A DNA stretch of 64,000 nucleotides, taken from Curvularia sp. ZM96. Its lineage: Eukaryota; Ascomycota; Dothideomycetes; Pleosporales; Pleosporaceae. The stretch covers positions 434,001 to 498,000 of the forward strand of contig JAJGBQ010000009.1 of the NCBI GenBank assembly GCA_022457065.1. Reading direction: 5' to 3'. Of the stretch, positions 53,545 to 64,000 are shown in pieces. Both the position numbers and the translations under genes were made by a program. Within the stretch, counting starts at the first letter, position 1. Each line of letters starts with the position of its first letter. The notes below the pieces were generated by a model, which worked only from the letters and a program-made list of their open reading frames with translations, ran no database searches and had not been told where the DNA came from.

Positions 53545-56466
53545 ATGGGCGACATTACACCTCCTCTAGACCAGCTCTACGGTTCCTATGAAGAAGCATA
53601 TAGCGCGCTTAAAGCGCACGGTATGCAGCATGGCTACGGCTTCGTCCTTAAACGGAGTTGGCCTCACAACTTAGCTATTAAAACACGTTACTACTACCAC
53701 TGCGATCGCTTTAGGAACAACTACCAGTCGACTGCAAAGGTTCTAAGCACAAGCACACGCTCAACAGGATGTCCTTTTAAGCTTGTTATCTTCAGGATAA
53801 AGCACAGCAATTAATAGAAACTAGAAGTACAGAACAAGGACCACAACCATCCCCAGTCAATCAACTCAAGCGCGCACAATGTCTACCGTAGACGTACTGT
53901 TAAGAGTGGATCTTGAGTGGAAGTAATATAAGACTTCTGGTGTCAAGACTCTGAGGTTGGTTTTCGCGGATGAAGCAACAGGGTGATATGAACAGTGTCT
54001 CTGCAAGTAACTATTGTATTGTAGGTACTTGTACTCGTAACTTAAGTTGAACACATCGAGCCATAAGGGCCCAATGCCTATTCCTATATACTTGTGTGAT
54101 GTTCCATCGTTCCATGTTGTTTCGCTATGTTCCGCGCGTGGTACTTTATGGAACTTCGTGATACATGTGGAACACACGTGACTTGTTCCATGGTGGCGTT
54201 CCGCCAAGCCTTGTGGAACACACGTCATTGGCTCATATAGGCTGGCCTGAATGAGGGTCGCAAGAGAGGGACACGGTGATTCCTCTTTCCTTAACTTCTG
54301 CTCTTGCCCTCGTTTCTTCAGGTTCGTAACACGTACACCAGCACAAAAGGAAGTTATAAAATCAATAACCCATACTGGCGTGCGGCCCATGCAGATACTA
54401 GCTGCTATCCAGAGAGAAGATCAAGATACCCTAATATCTGCCACTGATATTCGCAGCGAGAGGAAGGCTATCAGGGAAAAGCACCTCAATGGAAGAAGCC
54501 CAGTTGAGACACTACTGGACGATCTATCCACGGCCGACTGGATCTTTGCAGTTAAGAAGGATGGCAATAATCGCATTCAGAACCTCTTCTTCACCCACCA
54601 GAAGCAGGTTGAGCTTCTGCTAGCAAACCCTGACGTCTTGTTAATGGATTGCACATATCGAACTAACAAATACAAACTCCCTCTACTACATATTCTTAGC
54701 TACACTAATCTACAGACATTCTTCTCTGCAGGCTTCTGCTTTCTTAGCAACGAGACATATACAGACTACTATTGGGCGATCGCAAATTTCCTACACAAGA
54801 CTGGCGTGCAACAACCGCGTGTATTTATTAGCGATCAGGAAGAAGCTTTAAAAACGTCAGCACGCTCGCTGCTCCCAGGAGTTCCTCAGCTCTTATGCGT
54901 ATGGCATATCAACAAGAACGTTCAGACAAAAGCTCAGCAAACATGGCGAGATGCTGACGGTGTAACGAAAGAGGCAAAGCAGAGAATTATCGATCAAAGG
55001 AAATTATTTATGAAACGCTAGACTCAGGTATACTAGCCCTAGTTTTTACAAGCACTTTAAGCCGACGCTAGTTATACTATATAGCCCTTAGCTAACTAGA
55101 GCAGCTAGTCTACGCAAAGAGGCCATTAGAGTTCCAATTTAAATAGAATGATTTAATTAAAGACTACAGCCACCAGCCAGAACTCTGCAGGTACCTACAA
55201 GAAAACCAATACCTAACACGTATGGAGTGGGCGGCTGCATAGACTTCTCACCACCGACACTACAGCACGATTACAAGTTCACCTATTGAAGGAATGCATA
55301 AGGTCTTAAAGGACTATCTTATGACTTCAACAGGTGACTTACTTCGTGTTGTTGAGAGGATCGAGCAGATGGTTAAGAGCCAATATAACAAGTACAAAAA
55401 GGAGATCGCTTCTTCTAAACACAGCACTAAATTTCAGCACAAGCTTGAGTCAATGCCCTTCCTACCTCACGGGATCCATGATGTCCTCACACCACCAGCT
55501 ATCGAGCGGATTAGGCAACAGGACTTGCTGCGCCAGAAAGAGCAAAGCCAGCGTCGCGGTGGGCATCCTTGCTCAGGCCTCTTTGAGAAAACCAATGGTC
55601 TTCCATGCCGCCATACGCTGCAAGAAGTGATAGCTGCTAAATCTACACTACGACTAAACTATCTCTATGATGATCACTGGCGCTATCAACGCGAGCAAGG
55701 ACCTTCGGTGTTCCTATCCCCTAGGCCATACCAGTCTGTTCTAGAGCCCCTTGTAGCTCAAACAAGGGGGGCGCCGAGGAGAAATGAAGCATCCACTCGT
55801 CGAGACCCCTCAGCTTTCGAACGACCTGTGCCACCTTCTATTCCTCGCTATCAGCCTTACCTTGAACCCCAGGGTCAAACACTAGCCGAAGCTCTGCAGG
55901 AAGTCAGTACTTCAGTCACCGTTTTAGTTCCGACATCTTTACCAGGCGCGGGTCCTGTGACCACCTGTATATCAGTGTCAATTCCAGCACCTGCTCCTTT
56001 ACCTTCTCTTACATCTCCTCGTTCATCCCCGCCTGTGGCTGTCGCTGTATCAGTGACCATGGCTCCGTCTCCTGTCTGGAGACCTCCAACGCTAGAAGAG
56101 TTTCTGGCTGACATTGAGAGTCGACGATCTCAACCTGTTCTGTATCAGTGTAATAATATGATGTCAGCTACCAACTTTCTAGCAGAGACTGGGCAGGAGG
56201 AGGATCCTGCAGAACTTGTGGAGGCGCGGAATATGGCTCTTGCCACGCAAGGACTCTTCGCTTCTTGTACACCAACTATGGCTTGGAACTATCACTTTAG
56301 AGACATAGAAGCTTTCTATACTAAGAGATTCGCACAAGTTGATGCTCAGAACGCACCTGCTGAGCGTGAAGATGTACCCACGCCGCGGCCTAAGCGTGCT
56401 GCAGCAGTGGCGGCTTCCGAAGCCTGGAAAAGCCTTGGCCCACGTAAGAGACGACGGTGTCAGTAG
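53545..56466 (+). pseudogene. Broken MULE transposase (FAR1, MULE core, SWIM)
   Basis: Three pieces on one strand. 53545-53814 encodes the FAR1-like DNA-binding start (YGSYEEAYSALKAHGMQHGY, YYYHCDRFRN). From about 54300 to 55021 comes the MULE core (RTPAQKEVIKSI, LLMDCTYRTNKYKLPLLHI, FISDQEEALKTSARSLLPGV, LLCVWHINKNV). 55294-56466 carries the SWIM zinc finger (CSGLFEKTNGLPCRHTL) and a Pro-rich tail. Between the second and third pieces the frame continues but is hit by several TAG codons where Trp is expected (for example EWAAA-stop-TSHHRHYSTITSSPIEG), which fits TGG-to-TAG change. Between the first and second lies an insertion-like block. It cannot make a full enzyme. Confidence 0.85.
53895..54090 (+). 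repeat. Block related to the palindrome arms, inside the MULE
   Basis: The segment is a diverged copy of 46768-46978: GTTAAGAGTGGATCTTGAGTG against GTTAAGAGTGGTCTTGAGTG, GGTTGGTTTTCGCGGATGA against AGTTGGTTTTCGCGGACGA, and GCCTATTCC against GCCTATTGCC. It interrupts the FAR1 part of the MULE transposase and is probably a small non-autonomous element. Confidence 0.7.
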
Positions 56467-56639
56467 ACAATAGGTCTAACAATATACGTGATCAAGTGCA
56501 GCCCCCTTCACACGTGGCTATGCCTAAAAGAATAGAATACTGTAATATATTTGGCGCTAGTGAAGATATAGCTAGCGTTGGGGACAAATCTCATCTTGGG
56601 GACAAATCTCAAAACCTTGGGGACAAATCTCAGCAGCCC

Positions 56640-59118
56640 TAGATCGATTGAGGTAAACTATGCTAGTCCTAATACAGTATCTTCCTAGTCTTAGCTTAGT
56701 AACAAGCTAAGCCTTGACTAGCACGGATATAGGCTGTCCCAGCTCAGAAACTCTTAGCCATATTAGATAAAGCCGGCATGCACTTTTCAGTAATAGTTGA
56801 TGTCTGAATAAAGCACTGTCGCACGCTCTTCAAAGTATGCATGGATAGAACTATGTTTCGCAGTCGAGCGATGAATGCATTATTGCCAAACTGCAGTGGC
56901 CTCAGTGGCGCAGACTAACAAACAAGTAGTAGTACAATGTTGATTCTACAGTAGAGCTGTTGAGCTGGGCTAAGTACAGTAGACGGGCCAAGGTGCTATA
57001 CCCAAAGGGAGTAGCCTGGCGAGGTCATAACACAAAGGACCTAACTATGTGATTGCATCTCAGCCGATCCTCATCAAGCACCAGACGCAGTGCCCATACC
57101 GAGACGATTGGATTGGGGCCAGGCTAGGTCAGACGGGGGTGACTCATGCGTCCGTGCACAGTCAACACGAGCGACAGAGCAGCCTTCATGGCAGTGATCC
57201 GGACATGGCAAACAGTCTAATTCATTGGCTCTGGGCCGTTTCTTCAGTATCAAGACGAGGGGGTGGGTCTTGATGTTCGCTCACCGGCCCCGAAGCCTGC
57301 CGGCCAGTCACTAACTTGCATTCACTCGCTTCTCCGACAGCGGGCTTTGCATGCTTCGTACGTGTCACTGACCTGCACTCACATTGCCGTCGTGCCGTCA
57401 CATTGCTATCCCGCCTTCACACCACCATCCTATCCCTGCGACAAAATCGCGAAAGGAGCACCCGCGCTTGTATGTGTAAGGGTGTGGCCAACCGCCCTGT
57501 TCATTGGCTCCTGGTCGTTCCTCTGGCATAAAGACCAGGGCTGAGTGAAACCGCCCTCTAGGCTGTGGTATGCGCTCATGTCGCCCTGTAGTGTCCTGAC
57601 TTTCGGCCGGTTGAAGTCGTTTCGTAAAAGCAAAACCTGCCAGCTTCCTTTGCCATTGCATCTCAACTGGGGACGGCGTGGCGTAGCGATTGGCTGTTCA
57701 CAGCACACGGGCTTTTCCAAGTATGTCGGTGTGCAGGGTCTTCACCGATGGAGTGATGACAGAAACCCACTGGCACCGATTGCCAACACGGCGATTTCAC
57801 TGAGCCCTGGCCTCAATGGCAAAGGAGCAGCCAGGTGATTCGCTACGTTGATGCATACACGAGTGCTGGTGCCTTTCCCAGCCATCATCGCGGCGCGAAA
57901 GCAGGACCGCGATGCAAGTGCAGGGCCAGCCCAGCCACTTATTTGTGCGTGCAGTTACAAGTCACTGCATGTGTGTCTTTGGCTATTCCTAGCCAACGAA
58001 ATAGTGAGTTCGCCACTGCAGGTTATGGATCTTTATGGCGCGGCAAGGTCACTAGATTGGCGTAGCACCCGACCTGTGTAAGCAAGGAGTGACACTATGT
58101 GCAATATCACGATGGAAGTGGACAACGCATTCTATCACGTTTCCCAGCCACATGTATTGCCTCGTCCTATCCATTTACCCGCCCAAGTTGAAGTTGTTTC
58201 ATGAAAGCCAACTCTGCAAGCCTAATTTGGCTATCGCCCGGTCGACTTGCGATTGTGTAGGCACACCAACCACCCAAGGCCCATTTTTTACTGTGTACAT
58301 GCGGCGCAACGTAGGGGCGGTGGTGTGGTTGACCGGATAAACGCGTTGAGTTTTTTGCCTCTTTGATAATTACGTTTGAACCTAATCTATCTATATAATG
58401 ACCTCTTTGTACATTTGTGTTCTCCATCTTATCATCCAATATCTCTTTCTTCTCACAAGACGCACCGTCACAAGACAGTTAAAATCCGAAAACCAAACAC
58501 TCTTATCCTACGTGTAGCAGCACCAGACATGTATGCCAAGTCAATATAGATTTCCCGTTCCTAGCTAATCTTTCTAGGTGTGGCGTATTAACATCAATAG
58601 TCGTTTCTGGCGGCCAAAACACATTTGTGTACACTTTCTCAGACTGCGGCGTTCCAGACTGTCGGGTTCGCACTCAACAGAGGGAACGATATAATCGGCT
58701 AACTGGCAATACGACTACAAACACTCAGACTGGAGCCTCGGGCAGCAACACCAGCAACACCCGAACCTCTTGATTCGGCTGCAGCGCTGTTTGCTTATGG
58801 AGGATGTCAACAATAAGGTTACCTCACCCAGGGCATAGCCCGTTATTGGGGGTAAGTTGCTAGTTTCTCGAGCTACATAGGCGAATTAGTTAAAGGCTTT
58901 GCGAAAAGACTGTGATTTTATTATGCTTGTGAATTCTTTGTTGAGAACCACTGCTGCACCCTCTACTACGCGATGCCGGGAAGCAACTAGTTAGCTGCCG
59001 GCTAATTAGCGGTTAAGCGTTGTGGGGCACACCACAAGACAGCTCTTTCCACGTGACCAGCTGGCTCGCCTAGTATATCTACCTGGTTTTCCCGCCTCAA
59101 TAGACGACTTCAGCTACA
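56640..59118. other. Gene-free stretch, GC-richer middle part
   Basis: No gene is supported. From about 57.0 to 58.3 kb the DNA is richer in G and C than the flanks and holds many short overlapping frames on both strands without motifs. One internal resemblance was noticed: GGTTGAAGTCGTTTCGTAAA (57610) against AGTTGAAGTTGTTTCATGAA (58185). The last 200 bp should include the kinase promoter. Confidence 0.4.
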
Positions 59119-59928
59119 ATGGACCTGCCGTTAAATATCAATTCCTTCCAAGACCTGAACTCTCGTTGCACTACAAGGGACAAAAATGGACAAAAGGCTA
59201 CCTTTTCCTTCATTGATCAGGACGATAACGCGTACTACGGGGAGGTACCAGGCTCTGAATTTGCAGCACTAAGCCTCGAGGACGTCAAACGCCACCTCAA
59301 ATACATTCCAGATGAGGTGGTTTATCCCAAAGCGCCCCCAGGGATCACCGTTCTATCAAAATCAGAACTTGCCGGTAAATACATCAAACGTCCAAAGCTT
59401 AGCGGTTTCAACAGCGATCTCGCTCCAAAGCTCCAGCAGCTTTTACTGAACGAGGCGGAGATATTCGAAATCCTCCTAAAGAATCCACATCCAAATATAA
59501 TTCGCTATCATGGCTGCGTTGTCAAAAATGGGCGTATTATGGGACTTGTACTCGACCGATATCCGACAAACCTCGAAGCTAGAATGGCAGACCAGAGCAA
59601 GCCCTTCGGAAAGGACTTATGCATGAGGAAAGTCAAGTCTGCCACAGATCATCTCCATCACCTTCAAGTGGCCCACAATGATTTGAACCCATCAAACATC
59701 TTGGTTGATCATGAGGATGAAGTGGCTATCGCTGACCTTGGGTCTTGCAAACCTTTCGGCGAAGCGTTGATTACTGGCGGCACAATCGGCTGGATAGATG
59801 AGGATTTCACAACATCCGAGCAGCATCATGACCAGGCGGCATTGGAGAAACTAGAAGGCTGGCTTAATGGGACATACGACCCATGGGATTCTATGCTCAG
59901 TTTGCTAGCGAGCCGGAATGCGCGCTAA
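59119..59928 (+). CDS. Atypical fungal protein kinase-like protein
   Basis: ATG at 59119, 269 residues, one exon. The C-terminal 180 residues match a fungal kinase-like group: AGKYIKRPKL (probable ATP-site Lys), NEAEIFEILL (C-helix Glu), HPNIIRYHGCVV, then AHNDLNPSNIL (catalytic loop, D188, HND in place of HRD) and IADLGSCKPFG (DLG in place of DFG, D206), followed by GGTIGWIDEDF. A clear glycine loop is missing, and the C-lobe is short compared with standard kinases. The key acids are kept, so activity is possible. The N-terminal 80 residues are without a recognised fold. It lies upstream of a pogo relic and between transposon fragments. Confidence 0.78.
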   Translation: MDLPLNINSFQDLNSRCTTRDKNGQKATFSFIDQDDNAYYGEVPGSEFAALSLEDVKRHLKYIPDEVVYPKAPPGITVLSKSELAGKYIKRPKLSGFNSDLAPKLQQLLLNEAEIFEILLKNPHPNIIRYHGCVVKNGRIMGLVLDRYPTNLEARMADQSKPFGKDLCMRKVKSATDHLHHLQVAHNDLNPSNILVDHEDEVAIADLGSCKPFGEALITGGTIGWIDEDFTTSEQHHDQAALEKLEGWLNGTYDPWDSMLSLLASRNAR

Positions 59929-60195
59929 GCAAATCCGTTCGCAGATCATAGTCATGCGGCTGCGCTGTCGCACGTTATGGCTGCGAATACGGGTTCGCAG
60001 CCCGGGTTCTGGGAAGGTAGACCGAACCACTACAACATCTATCAGTCAAACAGCAGATAAAATCGCAATTGAATATACCTCTTTTCTTGGTCCAAACAAA
60101 CAGTTGCATATGTCCGTTCCGCTGCACCCCGCATTTGGCCGAATCCACCATTCCACCACGTCGAAGAACGGCTCCCTGATTGTAACTTACTGAGG

Positions 60196-60629
60196 AAAGG
60201 CGCGGGTTAAGCGCTGCCAAAATATCATTTGCCAAACAAAGCCTTCTACAGGACCACAACCGGCTATTGTATACCATCAACAACGAAGCAAAGGTGCGAC
60301 GATCGACACGGTCGTTGGTTATAGGCAAGGCGAAGGTGATGGAGTGGGAGGATCTGGATAAAGCGCGTGCGGCACGCGCTGCGAGAGATAAGGCTGCTGC
60401 GGAGAAAAGCAAGGGCAAACGTGGTCGCAAGCGCAAGGTATCGACGCGAGAAGCAGATAGCAACACCGAGGATGAAATCGAGAACGAGGCCGATGCGCAA
60501 GAGGCGGGCTCTTCGGTGCCTACATTAACGGTCAGAAAGAAGGCGAAGAGGAGCCGTGTTCAGCGGCCGCGGCAGGAGCCAGAGCCGGAATCAGAGCCCT
60601 GGAAGGCACCAGTGGCGCCCATGTATTAG
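60196..60629 (+). pseudogene. Pogo-type transposase C-terminal relic
   Basis: The frame with NNEAKVRRSTRSLVIGKAKV, then WEDLDKARAARAARDKAAAE and KSKGKRGRKRK is the typical Lys/Ala-rich tail of fungal pogo/DDE transposases, and ends in an acidic and Pro-rich stretch up to 60629. The catalytic part is absent upstream. It is related to the relic at 35190-35905 (NNETKPRRSTRA) but not to the intact pogo at 46981-48825. Confidence 0.75.
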
Positions 60630-61237
60630 GGAATCAATACAATATTATTCGCGTGATCTTCGTAACCTGCTTGACAGTTATCTTGTTGCGACACGGTTTG
60701 CAGTGGGATGACGATATTCTGATGACTGGGTCAGTCAGCACGCTGATGATCGTTACTGAATGACAGATGTAACTTGGTAAGTAAGTTAGCTAACTATAAA
60801 CAGTTAGTCAACTTACAATAGATGATTATGTCAGGGATGAAAAATCATCTTTGACCTTCCAGAAGTGGTGCTAGCGTCAAACCGAGGTACCAGCTAGGAT
60901 GGCGAACTTTCGAAATCTTGCGCGCCACAGCAACTGTAGAGCTAAATACGACTCTATCACTCGAGATCCACGTTATTCAGGTTATCCAGAATACCTCTTC
61001 TCGGTTTTAGAGCTATAGCAGCCTTGCAGTGTTGCTTAATTGGAGGCGTGCTGTTTGAGCGTCAGATGAGGCATTCCGTGTATGAAGCGTATTAGCGACC
61101 ACACCACTGTAATTTATTGCTGAAAACTAGATGCAAATGCTTGCAGAAAGCTCAGGTATATTATTCACGAAGGCTATAGATATATCTTGTATGCGCGGAT
61201 AGTAATATCCTTTCGGAGTCGAGGTACCTCGCTTATT

Positions 61238-61276
61238 TTCCCGTGCGGAGGGTTTTCCGGGCCTTAGGGATGGATG
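61238..61276 (-). repeat. Orphan end of an ACGTCCATCCC-type element
   Basis: TTCCGGGCCTTAGGG followed by ATGGATGTTA has the right-end pattern of the TA elements at 41-53 kb. No matching left end was found. Confidence 0.5.
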
Positions 61277-61382
61277 TTAAAAACGGAAATGACTGGAAAA
61301 GGTGAGCTTACCAAACATGGTCAAGAACCTCATAGGTAGGATACTAATTCTGCGTCCTGGATTATTGACACATTTTTGGAAA

Positions 61383-61463
61383 ACTACCATCGCTTGATCT
61401 CAAAGTACCTCCTGTCCGTCTCGCGACGGCGTGCATCCCGGATCGCAGGGATTGACGTTAGTT
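61383..61463 (-). repeat. Orphan element end, twin of 37519-37593
   Basis: ACTACCATCGCTT, AAAGTACCTCCTGTCCG, CTCGCGACGG and CGCAGGGATTGACGTTA are shared with 37519-37593 over about 80 bp in the same orientation. These are two copies of the same element end. The partner ends are missing. Confidence 0.7.
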
Positions 61464-61932
61464 ACGTACGATCACTAAAACCAGCTTGCGTGCATGCAAC
61501 GCGGATAGATCCAGTCATCACTCTCACTCTTTAGTACAAGCTCTAGATCCTGGAGCCATCGGCGAACATCTTTGGCAACCTCTTGGAGCCTATTGTTGCA
61601 AAATTACCAATGGCTATCACACAATACCTAAGACACAATAAGTTTAAAAGACATCAGGTTAATATTAATTGCGTCAGCCACTATAATCAAACCGATTAAA
61701 TCAGTCTTTACTCTTCAGTGGCAGTCCGAGGATCTTTTTCACGTTCCTTAATTCCGAATTTTGCAAGCACAGCCTGTGAGGATCTACGACTAGCCAGCAA
61801 CCCAGCCCGAATAGATAAAATGCGAGAACGCAGGTGATTTTGTCGCGCGTAAAGAGCGGTATGCAAAATACTAGACAAAAAATAGCAGACGAAGCAACCA
61901 GTATCGCTATAGTATCCTTCAAATGTCCTTCC

Positions 61933-62586
61933 CTACCTTTCGCCGTTCATGGCCTGTGTTGTACCCAGCCACAACGTGTCTCGATTCGCTGTCACGGTTG
62001 TGTTCACACATCCGGTCAAAAAGTCGTGCCATCCGTCTATTCCTCTCTTATCCAGCCCAGTTTGAACAGAGGCGTTGCACTGCGTCTTGAGAAACCAAGC
62101 CGCGCTCCCAAAACTCTTCTCGTCGTTGCAGTTGGCCAGTCGTAGTACCGCGTCCAGGCCTGCGTCTCCTCCAGCAGCTTCGGCCTTGGCGACAGCGTCA
62201 GAGCCAGCGACGCTCTCTGCATAGGACCTGACAAATGAGGGCATTGCCATCATTCGTGTGCCCTGACCTGGCCTGCCTGGGTAGTGGTTTCTATTGTACT
62301 TGAAGTTGTCTGATTCGAAAAGCATGTAGGCCACTAGTCCCGCCCTTTGACCGGGAGAAGTAATTCCATATCTCTCAAAAGCCTTGTTGATAGCTCTTGC
62401 TGCTCGTGTTGCATCTGCACACTCTTCGGGAAATGCCGCACCTTCGCAAGTGCGGGTCTCTGGCGCTATGTCATGGAGGACCCGATCAGTCAAGGCTATG
62501 GATTGGCTGTTGTCTACGGTCTGAGGCATTGAGACAGCGCCAAGTGCGAAGAGACCAAGAATAAAGGTGAGTACATGATGTCTCAT
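61933..62586 (-). CDS. Secreted protein of a conserved-looking fungal family
   Basis: ATG at 62586, 217 residues; the frame is open further upstream, but the signal peptide starts here (HHVLTFILGLFALGAVSMP). The mature protein has five cysteines (TCEGAAFPEEC, NC, QC, GC). Blocks such as AFERYGITSPGQRAGLVAYM, FESDNFKYNRNHYPGRPGQG and TRMMAMPSFVRSYAESVAG look like a small secreted family I recall as common in ascomycetes, of unknown function. No catalytic motif was assigned. No neighbour suggests a pathway. Confidence 0.7.
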   Translation of the reverse strand: MRHHVLTFILGLFALGAVSMPQTVDNSQSIALTDRVLHDIAPETRTCEGAAFPEECADATRAARAINKAFERYGITSPGQRAGLVAYMLFESDNFKYNRNHYPGRPGQGTRMMAMPSFVRSYAESVAGSDAVAKAEAAGGDAGLDAVLRLANCNDEKSFGSAAWFLKTQCNASVQTGLDKRGIDGWHDFLTGCVNTTVTANRDTLWLGTTQAMNGER

Positions 62587-64000
62587 GGTGAAAGAAGTAC
62601 TTGAACGAATGTGGAGAGAGCGCCCGCGTCGCTCGACTGGAGGTACCTTTGGTAAAACGGGTGCGTTTCGGTAAAGAATGGGTGCGGAACGAGTCGCTCT
62701 GCACCGCAAGTATACACGTCGTAGGTTCCTGCAGACCATTATGGTGGCTTTATAGGTCTGACCAATCGTCAGCGTAAGCACATAAGCGCTGTAAGCCTTG
62801 TAACTGTAAGGTCATTGCATAGTCTAGCAAACGCTGAGCATCGCGTGAGTGCTGTGGTCGGTCGTTTTGCATTCAATGCTGCATGAATTTCGAGGTCTCC
62901 AAAATACAGCTGTGCATCACCTAGAAAAGATGCGCTCTTACGCAGCTGCGACTTCTGCCCTATGCACATGGCTCATTTGTCGGGATATTTCATGCATTAA
63001 TTAATCAAAGAGTCTGAAAATGCCGCTTACTCAAGCTAGTGCCACTCAAGCAAGGTCATCACCTATTGAAAGAGGCTGAGCGTTAGAGATCGGGAAACTG
63101 GAAGGTACGCTCGCTCGCGAAATCGGCCTGCAGCATGTTTGCAAGGACCCAAATTCGCTTAGTATGGGCTAGTCCCCATCTGACATAGCCTCAGCAGGGA
63201 TACCGCCAATGGGCTCGAGCGACTGTCAGTTCACCCGTACCAAGTCTCATCCTGATGAAGTCCTATAGGTTGCACAATGTAGATCAAATCAGCTAGGATA
63301 GCGCTGTCTTCAAGATAATTGACTACTATACACTGCATAGTAATTTAGTCAATAAGCTCCTATCCATTCAGGTTACCGCTAGCGTCCCTGCCAAAGCTAC
63401 GTCAGATCAGGAATAGTAAGCGAAGCTGGATCCCTACAAGCGTAATATTCTGCAGGCCGGAACGCGATTTCGCGGGCGAGCGTAGGACTACTGGCACACA
63501 AGAGACAACGGTAGTGGCTCCACCTTTACGATGCTGCTTAGCGCCAGGTGTCAGCAGCATTTATCAATGATCCCAAAGTCCTGCTCACGTTGACGCACTA
63601 CGCACGCTTAGCCTTGTCTGACTTATGGACTAGCTTACACTCTCATGCACCTGCAGCGCTTCGCGCACATCGCTTAGTTGTCATCCCACGGACTCGCCTG
63701 ACAGCGCTTGCCTAGAGCAGGCAGCAGCTGCACTCGTCTTTGGCGTGTCGTAGGTGTTTTCATACACTAGAAACACTATCGTACTGGTGGTGAATATTCT
63801 ACTGAAACTTCCTAAGCGCTTAGTGCCGCCTAAACATCTATATGTCTCTATCAAAGAGTGCCGCTTGAAATTCGCGTCCTATATTCTACATAAATCTAAA
63901 CGAGAAATCCTTTCTATACCACGTGAAGGGCTGTGATTAAAACTACGTGTATGATATCTAAAAATGGGCGGACGTCGTAAAATAGTGAGCGTTTTATGGG
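62587..64000. other. Gene-free right end
   Basis: No gene is supported. A 60-residue plus-strand frame at 63754-63936 (LKLPKRLVPPKHLYVSIKE) has no recognised domain and may be a transposon fragment. Confidence 0.35.

Larger units (their letters stand above)
53334..56639 (+). mobile_element. Mutator-like element (MULE) with iterated terminal repeats
   Basis: Perfect 68 bp terminal inverted repeats (53334-53401 and 56572-56639) start with GGGCTGCT and contain three tandem copies of GAGATTTGTCCCCAA spaced by 4-7 bp, which look like transposase-binding iterons. The flanking 8-mers TATATCGG and TAGATCGA match at six of eight places, a possible decayed target duplication. The interior encodes a broken FAR1/MULE transposase with a SWIM finger. 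The left end directly adjoins the TA duplication of element D. Confidence 0.88.
60630..61932. other. Gene-free stretch with orphan element ends
   Basis: No gene is supported. A 73-residue minus-strand frame (61922-61701) with two hydrophobic stretches has only a TTG start and is not called. Two orphan transposon ends are listed separately. Confidence 0.4.

Noticed and set aside
57000..58340. Tandem repeat array in the GC-richer region
   Set aside because: Only one weak internal resemblance of about 35 bp was seen; no regular period.
59960..60015. Possible tRNA-like T-arm (GGGTTCGCAGCCCGGGTTC)
   Set aside because: No matching acceptor stem, D-arm or anticodon arm could be built around it.
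61701..61922. 73-residue frame with two hydrophobic stretches
   Set aside because: Starts only with TTG, no ATG or upstream exon found; may be chance in AT-rich DNA.
1..64000. CRISPR array, prokaryotic operons or riboswitches
   Set aside because: The gene structure is eukaryotic with spliceosomal introns; no regularly spaced direct repeats of CRISPR type were seen.

Overview
The window is nuclear DNA of a filamentous ascomycete, most likely a Dothideomycete close to Pleosporales. Evidence: coding sequences are cut by 46-67 bp introns with GT/AG (once GC/AG) borders and CTAAC/CTGAC branch sites; there is a Zn2Cys6 regulator, a manganese-type lipoxygenase, a SUR7/PalI protein, an HSPA12-like Hsp70, and fungal pogo and Mutator-like transposons. 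All gene models below were assembled by hand by joining open frames across introns; no database search was possible, so family names rest on recognised motifs.

Layout. 0-7.4 kb: start of a Zn2Cys6 factor running off the left edge, one long unrecognised gene, and much gene-poor DNA with old dispersed repeats. 7.4-10.1 kb: a six-exon SLC26/SulP transporter with a STAS-like tail. 10-18.6 kb: a repeat mosaic with two small TATA-box membrane-protein genes and a coiled-coil gene. 18.7-23.2 kb: an Hsp70-like gene and a SUR7-family gene whose 3' end has been copied to two other places. 25.6-27.5 kb: Mn-lipoxygenase. 28.3-32.9 kb: an F-box protein and a large P-loop/RING/patatin protein. 35-39 kb: a pogo relic, an F-box protein with near-identical 41-residue repeats, orphan transposon ends, and a secreted protein with an N-terminal His. 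40.2-41.3 kb: an unrecognised gene.

41.8-56.6 kb is a packed transposon complex and the most unusual part. Several elements with TA target duplications and ends like ACGTCCATCCCTACG lie side by side and none of them carries a transposase of its own. The first (41.8-45.5 kb) holds a small secreted 8-cysteine protein gene. Next is a nearly perfect 1.43 kb-arm palindrome without spacer; each arm holds an identical intron-containing gene for a small secreted 6-cysteine protein, and an intact 1845 bp pogo element sits in the TA exactly on the symmetry axis. A third element (50.8-53.3 kb) holds a possible secreted-protein frame. A Mutator-like element (53.3-56.6 kb) with 68 bp iterated terminal repeats follows; its transposase is broken by TGG-to-TAG changes of the kind made by repeat-induced point mutation (RIP).

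56.6-64 kb: gene-poor DNA, an atypical protein kinase, another pogo relic, two more orphan ends of the ACGTCCATCCC type and a small conserved-looking secreted protein. Overall the window looks like an accessory, transposon-rich compartment in which candidate secreted proteins (effector-like in build) travel inside non-autonomous elements. The un-mutated palindrome and intact pogo suggest recent activity, in contrast to the decayed relics around them.
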